A stretch of 64,000 nucleotides of DNA from Bin87 sp965208015 (GCA_965208015.1 CBDBNT010000004.1:372001-436000); one strand, 5' to 3'. Numbered from the stretch's first letter, positions 1-9,136 are shown. Numbers and translations: made by a program. Notes: generated from the letters alone by a model not told the origin.

Positions 1-1395
1 ATGCACTTCGGCTGGGGCGAGTTCACCGTCAAGGACTTTATCTTCACCGTTGACCAGCAGATGTCCGATCCCCTGGCCGGCTGCAAGGGTCCCCTGAAGA
101 AGTTCATGGGTTACGACTCCATGACGGAGATGATCGACGCCGGCAAGGCGGAGGTCATCGACGACTACACCCTGAAGATGACGCTGGCCCAGCCCCAGGT
201 TGACGTCGCCGACTGGTGGTTCAACATCCTGGTCGTCCCCTGCGCGGCGATTCGCAGCTCGGCCCAGCACGCGGAAGAAGGCGACGCCATGTTCGAGAAC
301 GGGCCTGCCGGAACCGGCGGCTTCCAGTTCGTGAACCGCGAGCTCAAGGAGTACACCGAGTACGAGGCGGTACCCTACGACCACTGGCGCGTTAACCCCG
401 AGTTCAAGCGGATGCGGATCAGCACCACGCCCGAGGACCTGACCCGCCTGGCCATGCTGCTCACCGGCGAGGCCAACATGGTGGACATCCCCAAGGTCCT
501 CCACCAGCAGGCTCTTGACGAAGGCATGGAAGTGTTCGAGAGCCCGCTGCCCTCCGTCGGGCTGACCATCATGCCCTTCGGACAGTATGAGCTCAGCCAG
601 GTCAACTGGAACCCCGAGACCGAGCCGTGGACGGCAGCCGGCGAGACCGGGCGACTGGTCCGCGAGGCGCTCAACCGCGCCATCGACCGCGAGCAGATCA
701 TCAACGAACTCTTCAAGGGTCGCGGCGAGCCCATGTATAACACCATCTTCCACGAGACGCTGGAGGGCTGGAACCCCCGCTGGGCCGAGGAATTTGACGA
801 AAGGTACGGCTACGACCCGGAAAAGGCGAAGGCCCTCCTGGACGAGGCCGGCTTCCCCGGCGACAACGGCCAGAACCGCTTCTCCATGGAAGTCTGGCAA
901 TCGAGCCTGCCCGGCCTGCCGGAGACGATCGAGGTAGCGCAGACCGTTGCCCAGTCCTTCCAGGACATTGGCATCGACACCAAACTGGTGGAGGTTGAGT
1001 TCGCCCGTGCGCTGGACGCCTTCCGCGATCAGCACGACGCCCACTTCATCCTGCCCGTGCGCCAGACCATCCGGCAGATCAACGCCAATGCCCGCATCTA
1101 CTACTACACCGGCGAGACCAACCCGGAAACCGGCCTGCCCGGCGGCGGCGTGGCCTACGTCGAGCACCAGATCTACGATGACAACTACGAGGCCCTGCTG
1201 AAGGAGACCGACCCGGCCGAACGGCACCGGCTGGCCCAGGAGATGGGCGACCACATCTACGACAACTACCGCACCATCCCCATCGTCAACATTCGCGCCA
1301 CCCTGGTTGTGAACCCCGACGAGGTGGCCGAGTACAAGTTCGGCAGCCTCACCGGCGTCTTCGGCCACCTGGAATACGCCAAGGCGACGCGGTAG
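1..1395 (+). CDS. Peptide/nickel ABC transporter substrate-binding protein, 5' truncated by window edge
   Basis: This is the C-terminal 464 residues of an SBP family 5 (DppA/OppA-like) extracytoplasmic binding protein, which captures oligopeptides or similar solutes for an ABC importer. The visible part opens with the FTVKDFIFTVDQQMSDP segment, equivalent to the FTAEDVxFSxxRxxDP block about 100 residues into family members. The signal peptide and lipobox must therefore lie outside the window, and the ATG at position 1 is an internal Met. The segment REALNRAIDREQIINELFKG is the typical hinge region. Two permease genes follow after a small inserted gene pair. Family is clear; the substrate is unknown. 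Confidence 0.9.
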   Translation: MHFGWGEFTVKDFIFTVDQQMSDPLAGCKGPLKKFMGYDSMTEMIDAGKAEVIDDYTLKMTLAQPQVDVADWWFNILVVPCAAIRSSAQHAEEGDAMFENGPAGTGGFQFVNRELKEYTEYEAVPYDHWRVNPEFKRMRISTTPEDLTRLAMLLTGEANMVDIPKVLHQQALDEGMEVFESPLPSVGLTIMPFGQYELSQVNWNPETEPWTAAGETGRLVREALNRAIDREQIINELFKGRGEPMYNTIFHETLEGWNPRWAEEFDERYGYDPEKAKALLDEAGFPGDNGQNRFSMEVWQSSLPGLPETIEVAQTVAQSFQDIGIDTKLVEVEFARALDAFRDQHDAHFILPVRQTIRQINANARIYYYTGETNPETGLPGGGVAYVEHQIYDDNYEALLKETDPAERHRLAQEMGDHIYDNYRTIPIVNIRATLVVNPDEVAEYKFGSLTGVFGHLEYAKATR

Positions 1396-1436
1396 CGTAG
1401 CAGACACCAAGAGTTCGGAATTTCCTGACTAGCATC

Positions 1437-1760
1437 GTGGATGAAGACCCTGGGCTGCTCCGGGAATACGACCGTTTGCCCAAAGTTCCCATCCACGGCC
1501 AGGAGACCATCGACAGGCACCCAAACATCCGACCGGAATGGGTTATGAGCATCATCAACGAACCCTTTGACCAATGGGAGGAAACGGATTATCGTACCGG
1601 CGAATTGCGAACAGTCCTCGCTGGGCGCGTGCGGCCATTCCAAAAATGGATCAAAGTGGTATTCGCCGGCGTCGGAGATTCGAGGCAGTTACTAACGGCG
1701 TACCCGGATCGGAGGCTGGCCCAATCTTATGGGGGAAGACCGTGGGAAATCCAGCAGTAA
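1437..1760 (+). CDS. Small DUF4258-like protein, putative toxin of a toxin-antitoxin-like pair
   Basis: The 107-residue protein contains HPNIRPEWVMSIINEP followed by a strand-rich half (VRPFQKWIKVVFAG). This resembles the DUF4258/BrnT-like layout (H-x-R-x5-I then a beta sheet) of small RelE-like proteins. Its 3' end overlaps the next gene by 19 bases, which suggests translational coupling. Function is inferred from this resemblance and from the DUF2283-like partner; no catalytic residue can be assigned. The pair sits between the binding-protein gene and the permease genes of an ABC operon, an unusual place. It could instead be a harmless domesticated remnant. Confidence 0.6.
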   Translation: MDEDPGLLREYDRLPKVPIHGQETIDRHPNIRPEWVMSIINEPFDQWEETDYRTGELRTVLAGRVRPFQKWIKVVFAGVGDSRQLLTAYPDRRLAQSYGGRPWEIQQ

Positions 1761-2032
1761 AGCGCAAGGATTTGGAACCGCTGCCGGAAGCCGCCATTGG
1801 ATATGCCGCCGATGGAGACACCATATTCATACAGACGGGCAAGCGCGTCCTGGACGGAGAAGAAATCGCGCCAGGCATCGTCGTCCTGTATGACGCGGAA
1901 GACGGAAACAACGTTGTCGGGATCACCATAATCGGAGCCGAGGGAGTGCTCAAACCATTCGTGGACGCAATCCTGACGAAATACGGCGCAGCTGGATCGC
2001 GAGCCGGCGAGAAAATCAGCCATGACCGGTAA
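1742..2032 (+). CDS. DUF2283-like small protein, putative antitoxin partner
   Basis: A GTG at 1742 gives a 96-residue product. The core reads AIGYAADGDTIFIQTGK, then IAPGIVVLYDAEDGNNVVGITIIGA, matching the DUF2283 pattern in which a YxxxxDxLxI strand is followed by a glycine turn and D-xx-G-xx-VGIxI. DUF2283 genes are commonly found next to DUF4258 genes, so this is read as the second member of a two-gene cassette. The GTG is preferred because the same frame is open far upstream in a region that codes for the partner in another frame. A role as antitoxin is inferred. Confidence 0.6.
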   Translation: MGNPAVKRKDLEPLPEAAIGYAADGDTIFIQTGKRVLDGEEIAPGIVVLYDAEDGNNVVGITIIGAEGVLKPFVDAILTKYGAAGSRAGEKISHDR

Positions 2033-2084
2033 CGACCAACTTGTACCCACCGGCTCGGCAACATAATCTGATCAGGAGGCGACA

Positions 2085-3008
2085 ATGCAGCGGTTCATAA
2101 TTTTCCGCGTGGGGCAGGCAATTATCGCCGTGCTCTTGGTGAGCATCATCGTGTTCATGCTCTCCAACATCACCGGCGACCCCACGTCCGTGATGCTGCC
2201 CATGGGCGAAGCGACTCCCGAGGACATCGCCGCCCTGAAGGAAAAGTGGGGCCTGGACAAGCCGCTGCACATGCGCTACCTGGTCTTCCTGGGCAACGCT
2301 ATTCAGGGCGACTTCGGCGAGTCCTACGCCTTCGGCGGGCAGACTGCCATGGGCATGGTAATGGACCGCTTCCCGGCCACGCTCCAGCTTGGCGGGTTGG
2401 CCATGGTGATCGCCGTGGTACTCGGCGTCCCCCTCGGGGTGATCACGGCGGCGCGCAAGGACGGCTGGCTGGACTACCAGGGCAAGGCGGTGGCCTTCCT
2501 GGGGCAGTCGGTGCCGAGCTTCTGGCTGGGCATCATGCTGCTGTGGCTCTTCGCGGTGCAACTCGGCTGGCTGCCGTCATCCGGCAAGGGCGGCCTTTCC
2601 CACATGATCATGCCGGCGTTCACCCTGGGTTTCTTCCAGGTGGCGGCCCTCCTGCGTTTGATCCGCTCCTCGATGCTGGACGTGCTGGACACCGAGTTCG
2701 TCAAGCTGGCGCGCATCAAGGGCGTACCGGAGTGGAAGGTCATCTGGAAGCATTGTCTCCGCAACGCCTTTATCGCGCCGCTGACCTACTTCGCCATCAT
2801 CATCGGCGGCCTGTTCACCGGCACCGTGATCGTGGAGACGGTGTTCTCGTGGCCGGGCGTGGGTCAGTTGGCGGTGGGCGCCGTGCGCGGGCGGGACTTC
2901 CAAGTGCTGCAGGCGGTGGTGATCATCGGATCGTCCATCTACATCTTCGCGAACCTGATCGTTGACATACTCTACGCGTACTTGGATCCCCGGATCCGCT
3001 ACACGTAG
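2085..3008 (+). CDS. Oligopeptide/dipeptide ABC transporter permease, DppB type
   Basis: This 307-residue inner-membrane permease forms half of the channel of a peptide-type ABC importer. It has an N-terminal membrane anchor (IIAVLLVSIIVFMLSNITGDP), the LGLDKPL-like spacer, and five further membrane segments. The EAA loop that docks the ATPase is visible as EFVKLARIKGVPEWKVIWKHCLRNA. The C-terminal FSWPGVGQLAVGAVRGRDFQVLQ block is diagnostic of DppB. An AGGAGG site precedes the ATG. It pairs with the DppC-type gene 68 bases downstream. Confidence 0.92.
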   Translation: MQRFIIFRVGQAIIAVLLVSIIVFMLSNITGDPTSVMLPMGEATPEDIAALKEKWGLDKPLHMRYLVFLGNAIQGDFGESYAFGGQTAMGMVMDRFPATLQLGGLAMVIAVVLGVPLGVITAARKDGWLDYQGKAVAFLGQSVPSFWLGIMLLWLFAVQLGWLPSSGKGGLSHMIMPAFTLGFFQVAALLRLIRSSMLDVLDTEFVKLARIKGVPEWKVIWKHCLRNAFIAPLTYFAIIIGGLFTGTVIVETVFSWPGVGQLAVGAVRGRDFQVLQAVVIIGSSIYIFANLIVDILYAYLDPRIRYT

Positions 3009-3076
3009 ACGAGCGCGTGCGGAAGAAAGGCGCATTTGAATCGGCAAACACAATGGCCAACGGTGGAGAATGAGAC

Positions 3077-4174
3077 ATGGCTATCACCACGGCGCCGGCT
3101 CCGGCCAGTCCCGTCTCGGAAGCAGCAGCACGCCCCGGCGTTCTGGGGAGGATACGGCATTGGGTCGCCGAAATTCGCCGGCTGCCCCTGTTTCCGGTCA
3201 CGATGCTACTGGTGTTCCTGCTCATACCGGCAGTTTTCGCTGAGCTGATCGCTCCCCACAATCCGAGGCGCGGAGATCTGGACGACCGCCTGGTCCCGCC
3301 GGCCTGGTCCGGCGACGTAGTGTCCGTTCGCACCGTTGTGGAGCGGGTGAACCGGGACAATCGTCAGAACGAAATCAAGCTGACCGACGCGGAACGCACC
3401 GTCCGCATCGGCGACGCCACTGTGGTGGGCAAGGGCGAGGGCGAGGCTCCGGTATTGGGTGATCAGATACAGATCGTGGTCAAACCCGGCGGGCAGGGCA
3501 AATACCTGCTGGGCACCGACAAGAACGGCATGGACATATTCAGTCGCATCGTTCACGGCGCCCGGCTGGCGCTGGTGGTTTCGATGATGGCGATCTTCGT
3601 GTCGGGGCTGATCGGCACAGTGCTGGGCATCCTGGCCGGCTATTTCGGCGGCTGGGTGGACACGCTGGTGATGCGCCTGGTCGACATGTCATTGTCGATC
3701 TCGCTGATCCTGGTGGCGCTGGTGCTGGCGGCCACCCTGGGGCCACGCATCGAAAACGTGCTCATCGTGGTGTGCCTCTTCCTCTGGTCGCGCTACGCCC
3801 GCCTGATTCGCGGCGAGACGCTGGCGCTGAAAACGCAGGACTTCGTCGCCAGGGCGAAGGTGGCCGGCTCGTCGGAAATCAGAATCATGCTGCGCCACAT
3901 CTTCCCGAACCTGGTCAACACCATCATCGTGCTGGCGACTCTTCAGCTCGGCTTCGTGATCCTGCTGGAGGCCGGTCTCAGCTTCCTGGGCGCTGGCATC
4001 CCCCGGCCCAATCCCGCCTGGGGCGTCATGGTGGCCGACGGGCGTGAGCTCATCATCGACTCCTGGTGGGTCTCCTTCTTCCCCGGCCTGGCGATCCTGT
4101 TCACCGTGCTGTCCGTGAACCTGCTCGGCGACTGGCTGCGCGACCGGTTGGATCCCAAGCAGCGCAATGTGTAG
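3077..4174 (+). CDS. Oligopeptide/dipeptide ABC transporter permease, DppC type, with extra extracytoplasmic insert
   Basis: This 365-residue permease is the partner of the preceding DppB-type protein. The family signature LGTDKNGMDIFSRIVHGARLAL starts near residue 142, and the EAA loop DFVARAKVAGSSEIRIMLRHIFPN follows in the C-terminal half. Usual DppC proteins are about 280-300 residues long. Here about 60 extra residues lie between the first membrane segment (APHNPRRGDLDDRLVPP) and the LGTD block, so they should be extracytoplasmic. No ATPase genes follow; they may lie upstream of the window or elsewhere. Confidence 0.9.
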   Translation: MAITTAPAPASPVSEAAARPGVLGRIRHWVAEIRRLPLFPVTMLLVFLLIPAVFAELIAPHNPRRGDLDDRLVPPAWSGDVVSVRTVVERVNRDNRQNEIKLTDAERTVRIGDATVVGKGEGEAPVLGDQIQIVVKPGGQGKYLLGTDKNGMDIFSRIVHGARLALVVSMMAIFVSGLIGTVLGILAGYFGGWVDTLVMRLVDMSLSISLILVALVLAATLGPRIENVLIVVCLFLWSRYARLIRGETLALKTQDFVARAKVAGSSEIRIMLRHIFPNLVNTIIVLATLQLGFVILLEAGLSFLGAGIPRPNPAWGVMVADGRELIIDSWWVSFFPGLAILFTVLSVNLLGDWLRDRLDPKQRNV

Positions 4175-4202
4175 CGACCCCAGCCAATTTTGCGGCTAGA
4201 AT

Positions 4203-4230
4203 GTAGGGGCGAATAATCATTCGCCCCTAC
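4203..4230. terminator. Perfect 12-bp palindrome after the permease genes
   Basis: GTAGGGGCGAAT and its exact complement are separated by a four-base AATC loop. There is no U-run on the plus strand, so it may be a dispersed palindromic repeat that also acts as a processing or termination hairpin for the ABC operon. Confidence 0.5.
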
Positions 4231-4246
4231 CAGTGTATTAATCAAC

Positions 4247-5593
4247 ATGCAGGAACAGCAACACCAAGCGGAGTTTCCCGACTGGGTTGAACGCAGCCAG
4301 CGCACTGCCCGCCGTCGCTATCGGATGCGCCTGCTCAAGCCGGCCGTCACGTTTGGGGTGCTGTTGCTGGTGGCCATTCTGGGCTGGATATTCTGGTTCA
4401 GCCTGCCCAATCCGGCGCGCTGGTTCGTGGGAAGTCCGTCGGCCGCCGCATCGTCCTCATCCAACGCGGGACGCTGGTCGATGCTGGGTTACGGGACCAG
4501 CCTCAACGGGTACATTCCCGAGGCCGAACAGCAACCTGCCGGACGCATACTCTGGTCCCAGGATCTGGGACCGTACACCCGTTCTGCGCCGCTGGTATCG
4601 GATGACAAGATTTTCGTCGGTGGGCACTTTCAGGTGTCAGCGCTGGACGCCGGCACGGGGGAACCGCTGTGGTCGGTGGAGACGCCCGGCCCGATGGACC
4701 ATGCCACCACCGTCGCCAACAACGTCCTGGTGTTCGTGGGCCTTACCAACCACCGGATGCTGGCGTTGAACCAGGATACGGGCGAACCGGTGTGGGATTT
4801 CAAAGCGCACCTGCCCATCTCGGCATCGGCATTGGTGCACAACGGCGTCGCCTACGTGACTTCCGCGAGCAACATACTTTACGGGCTGGATGCCCAGACC
4901 GGCGAGCAACTGTGGAAGCACAAGCTCAAGGGCAATGTGAAAACCACGCCCACGCTGCGCGACGATCGCATCTACGTTGCCGACGACGAGGGCAACCTGT
5001 ACTTCATCGACGCGGACGACGGGCGGCGGCGGTTCCGTTTTCTGACCGCCGGTTCGGCTGAAGGGCCGCCGGTGGTGACCGAAAACACCGCCTATTTCCC
5101 GTCGGGAGGCACGCTGTATGCCATCCGCACGGATGTGAAGGGAATGCCGGGGCTCTACTGGATCAAGCGCACCTGGTTCCAGCTGTGGATCTGGCAGGTG
5201 CCCTTCGTGCCGGCGCCGCCGGCCCAGCGGGGAGAGAGGTGGCGGTTCGCGCCGGAGGAGCGGCACTCGCAGGGGATCGTGTCCTCGCCTGCGGTCGCCG
5301 ACGGCCTTTATTACGTCGGCGACAGTGACGGGTTGTTCTATGCCCGGGACGGCCTCACTGACGACGAGCAGTGGAGATTCGAGGCGGACGGCGGGATCGT
5401 CAGTTCCCCAATCATCCTGGAAGACCGGATTTATTTCGGCGCGCGGGACGGCTTGGTGTACTGCCTGAACCGGGCCGACGGCTCGCTGCTGTGGAAGCTG
5501 GACCTCGGCGGACCCATAGAATTGCCGCCGGCCTACGCCGGCGGCAGGTTGTACGTGCGAACCACCGACGGGCTGCTGCACGCGGTGGAGTGA
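4247..5593 (+). CDS. Membrane-anchored PQQ-like beta-propeller repeat protein
   Basis: The 448-residue protein has one membrane helix near residues 30-50 (VTFGVLLLVAILGWIFWFSL) and then a propeller built of repeated YVxxxxGxLYALDAxTGExLWxxxxxG units, such as VSALDAGTGEPLWS, MLALNQDTGEPVWD and LYGLDAQTGEQLWK. The fold is that of PQQ-dependent dehydrogenases and of BamB. No calcium or PQQ ligands typical of dehydrogenases are evident, so a structural or binding role outside the membrane is more likely than catalysis. A 30-residue basic cytoplasmic N-terminus precedes the helix. No clear Shine-Dalgarno site precedes the ATG. Confidence 0.85.
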   Translation: MQEQQHQAEFPDWVERSQRTARRRYRMRLLKPAVTFGVLLLVAILGWIFWFSLPNPARWFVGSPSAAASSSSNAGRWSMLGYGTSLNGYIPEAEQQPAGRILWSQDLGPYTRSAPLVSDDKIFVGGHFQVSALDAGTGEPLWSVETPGPMDHATTVANNVLVFVGLTNHRMLALNQDTGEPVWDFKAHLPISASALVHNGVAYVTSASNILYGLDAQTGEQLWKHKLKGNVKTTPTLRDDRIYVADDEGNLYFIDADDGRRRFRFLTAGSAEGPPVVTENTAYFPSGGTLYAIRTDVKGMPGLYWIKRTWFQLWIWQVPFVPAPPAQRGERWRFAPEERHSQGIVSSPAVADGLYYVGDSDGLFYARDGLTDDEQWRFEADGGIVSSPIILEDRIYFGARDGLVYCLNRADGSLLWKLDLGGPIELPPAYAGGRLYVRTTDGLLHAVE

Positions 5594-5603
5594 CGCTTGG
5601 GAA

Positions 5604-6170
5604 TCACCAGTCTAGGATGTCGCGCACGGAGCACCGGAAGTCAGGAAGCACTGCGCCACCGTCCAGCTCATCGTCCTCGGTGCAGATGATTGCCGGCATG
5701 TCCAGTGGATGCGCTGCGACCATGCGGGTCACCGGATAAACTGCCCAGACTAGTGGCACACCATAGCTGTGCCACATTGCCACCCGTTCGGCTACGTACC
5801 GCGCGCTGTCGCCGGGCGAGACTACCTCAACCACCAGATCGGGAACGATTTCATAGAAGCCGCGAACTTTCACGTCCAGCGGCAGTTTTTCTGCGGAGAA
5901 ATAGACGATGTCCGGCTCGCGTACCGTGTCCGGGTTCCGTTCCAGTAACACGCCAGCGTCGGAGCCGGCAATTCTACCCAATCTATTTGGTCGCTCGTGC
6001 GCGGTCATCGCCGCCCCCGAGGCGAAGACAACTTCACCATGTTCTCCACCTGCTGGCATGGTTTCGTGCACCACTCCTTTGACCAGTTCACCCCTGATGA
6101 CGCGTTGTTCGCACAGGCGGAGGAATTCGTCGGCAGTCAATAGCTTTTCGCCAATGGGCACAGTGGTCAT
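5604..6170 (-). CDS. Uma2-family (DUF820) putative endonuclease
   Basis: The 188-residue protein has the DUF820/Uma2 layout: an N-terminal LTADEFLRLCE helix, then REPDIVYFSAEKLP, then PDLVVEVVSPGDSAR. In this family the D and E of the last two blocks belong to a PD-(D/E)XK-like nuclease core. The family is abundant in Cyanobacteria and Chloroflexi and has no established physiological role. It converges with the propeller gene, with only ten bases between the stops. A second family member lies at 8359-9135. Confidence 0.85.
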   Translation of the reverse strand: MTTVPIGEKLLTADEFLRLCEQRVIRGELVKGVVHETMPAGGEHGEVVFASGAAMTAHERPNRLGRIAGSDAGVLLERNPDTVREPDIVYFSAEKLPLDVKVRGFYEIVPDLVVEVVSPGDSARYVAERVAMWHSYGVPLVWAVYPVTRMVAAHPLDMPAIICTEDDELDGGAVLPDFRCSVRDILDW

Positions 6171-6209
6171 GGTGGTCCCCCAAATCGCAGGTTGCCGGCC
6201 GGCGCCGGC

Positions 6210-6989
6210 CTAGAGGAAGGCCAGCGCGGTCTGCACGAAGTCGTCTGGCTTCTCGATCTGCGGCGAGTGGCCGCAGTTCGGGAGCACCGTGACCTGGGAT
6301 CCGGCAAGCGCCTGCTGGTACAGGTCGGCGCACTCCACCGGCACCAGGTTGTCGTTCTCGCCCCACACGATGTGCGTCGGCACGCTGACCCGTGCCAGCT
6401 TGGCCGGCAGGCGCGGGTTGTGCATGTAGGGCCGCCAGGTCAGGCGGATGGACATCTCCCGATCGCTTTCCGCCTGCTCGGCCTGCTCCGGCGTCGGGTC
6501 GGAGCCGAACAACTCGTCCCACTCCGGCACCTGGCCGGGGTCGTGGTAGACAAGCTCGCGGATCTGCGCTGGGCTGATGATGAAGATGTCGGTGATCTCG
6601 CCGTCCACCGGCTTGATGCCGGCGGCGCCGACCAGCATCACCTTGCTGAAGGCGTGGCCCGTCATCGACAGCATTTCCGCCGCCAGCCAGCCGCCCATGG
6701 AGAACCCGATAGCCCGCACGTTTTCGAGCCCCTCCTGCTCCTGGTACCAGGTGTAGAAGCAGGCCAGGTCCTGCATAGTCTCGACCCAGCCGGGCCGGTC
6801 GCTCTTGCCGTAGCCGGGATGGGAGGGCAGGTAGACGGTGAACTTCTCGGCCAGGGCCTGGGCGTAACGGCGGGGACCGGCGTTGCCGTTGGCGCCGTGC
6901 AGCACCAGCAGCGGGTCGCCGCTGCCTCCCTTGTACACTTGCAGGTTGCCGCCGGCGACGGAGATGGTTTCCTCGGTGAAGTTTGCCAT
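6210..6989 (-). CDS. Alpha/beta-fold hydrolase
   Basis: A 259-residue serine hydrolase of the alpha/beta superfamily. The oxyanion strand is LLVLHGANGN, the nucleophile elbow is GFSMGG (Ser near residue 115), the acid is probably within VWGENDNLVP, and the histidine is in NCGHSPQIEKPDDF. The start is backed by an AGGAG site nine bases upstream. It sits beside two LLM flavin oxidoreductases on the same strand, so hydrolysis of an ester or lactone produced by an oxygenase is plausible. The substrate cannot be read from the sequence. Confidence 0.88.
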   Translation of the reverse strand: MANFTEETISVAGGNLQVYKGGSGDPLLVLHGANGNAGPRRYAQALAEKFTVYLPSHPGYGKSDRPGWVETMQDLACFYTWYQEQEGLENVRAIGFSMGGWLAAEMLSMTGHAFSKVMLVGAAGIKPVDGEITDIFIISPAQIRELVYHDPGQVPEWDELFGSDPTPEQAEQAESDREMSIRLTWRPYMHNPRLPAKLARVSVPTHIVWGENDNLVPVECADLYQQALAGSQVTVLPNCGHSPQIEKPDDFVQTALAFL

Positions 6990-7033
6990 TGGGGTTATGC
7001 TCCTTGGTTTACGAACGGTCGAATGGCGCGCAA

Positions 7034-8269
7034 TTACACGGAGGTCAGCCCGGGCATTACGCCCTCTTTCTGGAAGGGATCGGTGAGCTCAAGTTCTTCA
7101 CCGATCTCGCGCAGGGCCGGCAGGACCTCCTGGCCCATCAGCTCCAGGCAGCGCATGGTGTCCTCGTGGCTGATGGAGCCGTCGTTGGTCCACACCGCCA
7201 GGATGCCGGGGCGCATGAAGCTCAGCACCTCGCGCAGTTGACTGATGACGGTATCAGGGCTGCCGATGATCCACCGCTTGGAATCCAGGATGGAGTCATA
7301 CTGCGCGCCGTCCAGTCCGCCCACGCGGAACGGGTCGCTGCGGATCTGCTCGCGCAGGCGCAGGAAGCGGGGGTCGTTGCTGCGGCTGCCGTAGCCCACC
7401 GGCGAGGCGTAGTCGCGGGGCAGCGGAATGCGCCCGACGCCGATGTTGCCCACCATGTAGCCCTTGCCCACGTCGTAGGCTTTCTCGTCGGTATCCTGGA
7501 CGTGGATGCGGACCAGGTAGCCGAAGTTCTCCGGGCCGGGCTCATAGCCGTGCTCGCGGGCGGTCTCGGCGTAAATGGACTTCATGTCTTGGGTGCCCTG
7601 CGGGTCGGTTTCCAGGAAGATGTACGGGTAGTTGCGCTCGGCGCACCACACCAGGGTCTCGGGGCTCCCGGTGCCGGGAATCCAGATGGGTGGGTGCGGC
7701 TTCTGCATGGGCACCTGGAACGGGTTGACCACGCGGAAGTGGTAGTGGTTGCCCTCCCAGCGGAAGGGGCCCGGAGTGGTCCAGGTCTTGACCACCAGGT
7801 CGTGGGCTTCTTCGAACCGCTCGCGGTTGTGCAGCGGGTTGGTGTTGGTAGCCAGGCTCTCCACGCCGGTGCCCCGCACGAAGCCGGACACTAGGCGGCC
7901 GCCGGAGATCATGTCGATCTCGGCCAGTTCCTCGGCCAGGCGGATGGGGTTGTCGAAGATGGGCAGCGGGTTGCCCAGGAGCACGATCTTGGTGTTCTTG
8001 GTGTTGCGGGCGAGGATGGCCGCCTCGAGGTTCATCGTCGCGCCCAGGCAGGTGGGCGTGTTGTGGTGCTCGTTGAGCATCAGCCCGTCGAAGCCCATCT
8101 CCTCCGAGTACTCGTACTCGTCGAGGTACATGTTGTAGAGGTAGTGGCCTTCCTGCGGGTTGAAGTTGGAGTTCGAGAACGTGAGCCGCACCGCCTCGTT
8201 GGGCGAGTTGCGCACGTCCTCCTCGGTGTAGTTCACGTAAGCCCGTTCGGTAAAGCGCATCAGGAACAT
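7034..8269 (-). CDS. LLM-class flavin-dependent oxidoreductase
   Basis: A 411-residue TIM-barrel oxidoreductase of the bacterial luciferase-like family, which uses FMN or F420. Family blocks include GFDGLMLNEHHNTPTCLGAT near the N-terminus, NPLPIFDNPIRLAEELAEIDMISGGRLVSGFVRG, and WIPGTGSPETLVWCAERNYPY. The AGGAGG seven bases before the ATG fixes the start. The long NEHHNT-type sequence places it with alkanal or long-chain-type monooxygenases, but cofactor and substrate are not determinable. A second member is encoded at 9137-10315, and cofE in the window shows that F420 is probably made by this cell. Confidence 0.92.
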   Translation of the reverse strand: MFLMRFTERAYVNYTEEDVRNSPNEAVRLTFSNSNFNPQEGHYLYNMYLDEYEYSEEMGFDGLMLNEHHNTPTCLGATMNLEAAILARNTKNTKIVLLGNPLPIFDNPIRLAEELAEIDMISGGRLVSGFVRGTGVESLATNTNPLHNRERFEEAHDLVVKTWTTPGPFRWEGNHYHFRVVNPFQVPMQKPHPPIWIPGTGSPETLVWCAERNYPYIFLETDPQGTQDMKSIYAETAREHGYEPGPENFGYLVRIHVQDTDEKAYDVGKGYMVGNIGVGRIPLPRDYASPVGYGSRSNDPRFLRLREQIRSDPFRVGGLDGAQYDSILDSKRWIIGSPDTVISQLREVLSFMRPGILAVWTNDGSISHEDTMRCLELMGQEVLPALREIGEELELTDPFQKEGVMPGLTSV

Positions 8270-8358
8270 GGAATGGCCTCCTGGGGTGGGTCAGCCGGCG
8301 CGGGGGCGGATGGGTTTGGTGGGGGCCATGATACACCCCGACGAGATGGTTTGCCCGC

Positions 8359-9135
8359 CTATTCCGTTTCCGGCGGCTGCCCCAACTCCCGCAACTGCTC
8401 CCGCAGCCGGCGCACCTGTTCCCGGTAGTCCTCCGCGGCGGCGAGGGCAGCGTCCCGCTCGTCTTCTGCCGCTACCCTGGCCAGGCGTTGCCCTCGACGG
8501 TCGGTGAGCACTTCCCCGGTATCCGGATCATGCAATTCCAGCGAGCCGTCGTGGTGGCGCAGGTTGAGATGCAGCAGCCGGCTGTATCCCCATTCCACGC
8601 CGTCGGCATCGGTATGGATAGTGAAAGGACGATAGACGCCGTTTTCCAGGTACTCGCCAGCTAATCCGGCTCTGTACAGTCGCCCGCCCGTGCGGTCAAA
8701 CCGCCAGTATTCGAGCACTCCGATGCGGGCGTACAGTTCGCGCTTGAAACCCGTATCGTTGCGGGCGGTGGTTTCCGACGCCACTTCCAGCACAAAATCG
8801 GGCGGCTTGCCCACTTCCCAAGGCACGTAACCGTTGCGCTGGCGGATGGCTTCGGCATCAACGCCGAAAGCGATATACACGTCGGGTTGAACCCGGCGGT
8901 TATGATTGGTTGGGTCATAGTAGATGATGCTGTTGGTATCCATAAACACATCGGTCCGGTCACCAACCACCACATCGTCCAGGATTTGCAACGCGTAGTG
9001 AATATCGGGGTTTTGCAGCATGAGGTCGTCGGGTGGTTCGGCGTCCGGCAGCGGTGGCGCGTCGGGGCCGAAGAAAGGGTCAAGGTTGGGGATGCCCACG
9101 CTGCCCGGCGGCGCATAGGCCGGTTTGGTCGTCAT
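8359..9135 (-). CDS. Uma2-family (DUF820) putative endonuclease with C-terminal coiled coil
   Basis: The 258-residue protein carries the DUF820 core in residues about 30-180 (VQPDVYIAFGVD, then PPDFVLEVASETTARND, then YARIGVLEYWRFD). A C-terminal tail (AAEDERDAALAAAEDYREQVRRLREQ) is predicted to form a coiled coil, a frequent variant of this family. The ATG is one base after the stop of the upstream LLM gene, so the two are probably co-transcribed. The nuclease activity is a family inference. Confidence 0.85.
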   Translation of the reverse strand: MTTKPAYAPPGSVGIPNLDPFFGPDAPPLPDAEPPDDLMLQNPDIHYALQILDDVVVGDRTDVFMDTNSIIYYDPTNHNRRVQPDVYIAFGVDAEAIRQRNGYVPWEVGKPPDFVLEVASETTARNDTGFKRELYARIGVLEYWRFDRTGGRLYRAGLAGEYLENGVYRPFTIHTDADGVEWGYSRLLHLNLRHHDGSLELHDPDTGEVLTDRRGQRLARVAAEDERDAALAAAEDYREQVRRLREQLRELGQPPETE

Positions 9136-9136
9136 C

